Shown here piece after piece: positions 63,502-64,000 of a stretch of DNA of 64,000 bases. Source of the DNA: Gimesia algae (GTDB taxonomy: Bacteria > Planctomycetota > Planctomycetia > Planctomycetales > Planctomycetaceae); NCBI RefSeq assembly GCF_007746795.1, contig NZ_CP036343.1, forward strand, positions 4,935,357 to 4,999,356, in the 5' to 3' direction. The position numbers and the translations under genes are program-made. Numbering within the stretch: the stretch's first letter is position 1; every line of letters begins with the position of its first letter. Below the pieces are notes generated by a model, which saw only the letters and a list, made by a program, of their open reading frames with translations, was not told the DNA's origin and searched no databases.

Positions 63502-64000
63502 TTATTCCAACGTTTCGCTGGCCGCGTCCATCTCTTTCCCTGGTTCTGCTATTGAAAATTGAATCTCTCCCGTCTTAAATGGGGGCGCATTCTTATCAGC
63601 GTAATTTGGTAAGGTAAAGCGGACACGCACCGACTGCCCGGGTTTCGACTGAATCACAGTTTCTGCCTGCCCCCGCTCCACTTCTCCCAGGCGAATCGGC
63701 AGACCTCGGATTTCATGCTGAGCACCAAAACCAAAGGGCAGTAACCACCAGCCTACCGGTCCTGCCGGTTTTCTGTCCTGATCAATGCTGATCGATTTGC
63801 CAGTTTCATCCAGGGCAGAGAGTTTCGTGTAGTAATTGTGAGTCAATAAACGGGGAAGCATAATTTCGACGAATTGATTCCCTGTGTTACGATAATAAAA
63901 TCGAGGCAGTACCTGCTGCCCGATCGCGTATTGTTCATTATCGGGCTCGAAACGGACTCCTGCCTGTAATCCGTTTTTGGCAACTGGCCCCCATGCAATC
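63502..64000 (-). CDS. partial gene cut by the right edge; unknown planctomycete protein
   Basis: The frame is open from 64000 to the stop at 63502-63504, so the gene's 5' part is outside the window. The visible 165 residues include AWGPVAKNGLQAGVRFEPD and FYYRNTGNQFVEI, a beta-rich pattern met in planctomycete extracellular proteins with Ig-like folds. The ATG at 63861 is internal, not the start. No family named with confidence. Confidence 0.5.
   Translation of the reverse strand, partial: IAWGPVAKNGLQAGVRFEPDNEQYAIGQQVLPRFYYRNTGNQFVEIMLPRLLTHNYYTKLSALDETGKSISIDQDRKPAGPVGWWLLPFGFGAQHEIRGLPIRLGEVERGQAETVIQSKPGQSVRVRFTLPNYADKNAPPFKTGEIQFSIAEPGKEMDAASETLE

Overview
The window reads as chromosomal DNA of a planctomycete, most like a Gimesia/Planctomycetaceae genome. 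This is inferred from gene content alone: three DUF1501 proteins, a PSCyt1-DUF1549-DUF1553 protein, a duplicated DUF1559-type protein, NPCBM-domain proteins, a TIGR03067 protein, a CxPSR sulfatase, a PVC-type dehydrogenase/cytochrome c fusion, and many Tat- or lipoprotein-type signal sequences. No rRNA, tRNA or CRISPR array was seen.

Layout. 1-15 kb: a gamma-glutamylcyclotransferase-like gene divergent from a hybrid histidine kinase with a degenerate ATP site; a TauD/TfdA dioxygenase; a DUF454 membrane protein; a TIM-barrel isomerase followed by a DUF2237 gene; a PQQ-type sugar dehydrogenase; an NPCBM protein; a prenyltransferase-repeat protein; purQ; an isopropylmalate-synthase-like gene; a Kef-type antiporter. 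15-24.3 kb: a Gfo/Idh/MocA oxidoreductase, a BshB1-like deacetylase, a lipoprotein, then a PSD1/DUF1501 pair and an AlkD-like gene. 24.3-31.4 kb is an accessory, gene-poor stretch: five tandem 230-bp repeats each carrying an inverted pair of REP-like arms, orphan small proteins, a truncated IS3-family element joined to a truncated host gene, and a solitary copy of the REP-like pair. 31.5-42.5 kb: secreted and metabolic genes (NPCBM protein, PL6-type lyase, TIGR03067, EEP hydrolase, methionine aminopeptidase, VOC protein, EF-hand/esterase fusion, K+ channel, sulfatase). 42.5-50 kb: a gene resembling a shortened major vault protein followed after 21 nt by a NADAR gene, a YcaC-like hydrolase broken by an in-frame TGA, a zinc-finger ORF, a double DUF1559 protein and a large polytopic membrane protein. 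50-64 kb: a second DUF1501 gene, a GntR(YtrA)-ABC ATPase-permease operon with a clear palindromic operator, a proline iminopeptidase-like hydrolase, a third DUF1501 gene with a PVC dehydrogenase/cytochrome c, an NHL protein, a membrane protein and a gene cut by the right edge.

Most genes stand alone or in pairs. The tightest operons are the YtrA/ABC set (4-nt overlaps), the PSD1/DUF1501 pair (3-nt gap) and the vault-like/NADAR pair (21-nt gap). The last is the most interesting candidate for an undescribed system, because eukaryotic vault particles also combine major vault protein with an ADP-ribose enzyme (PARP4).
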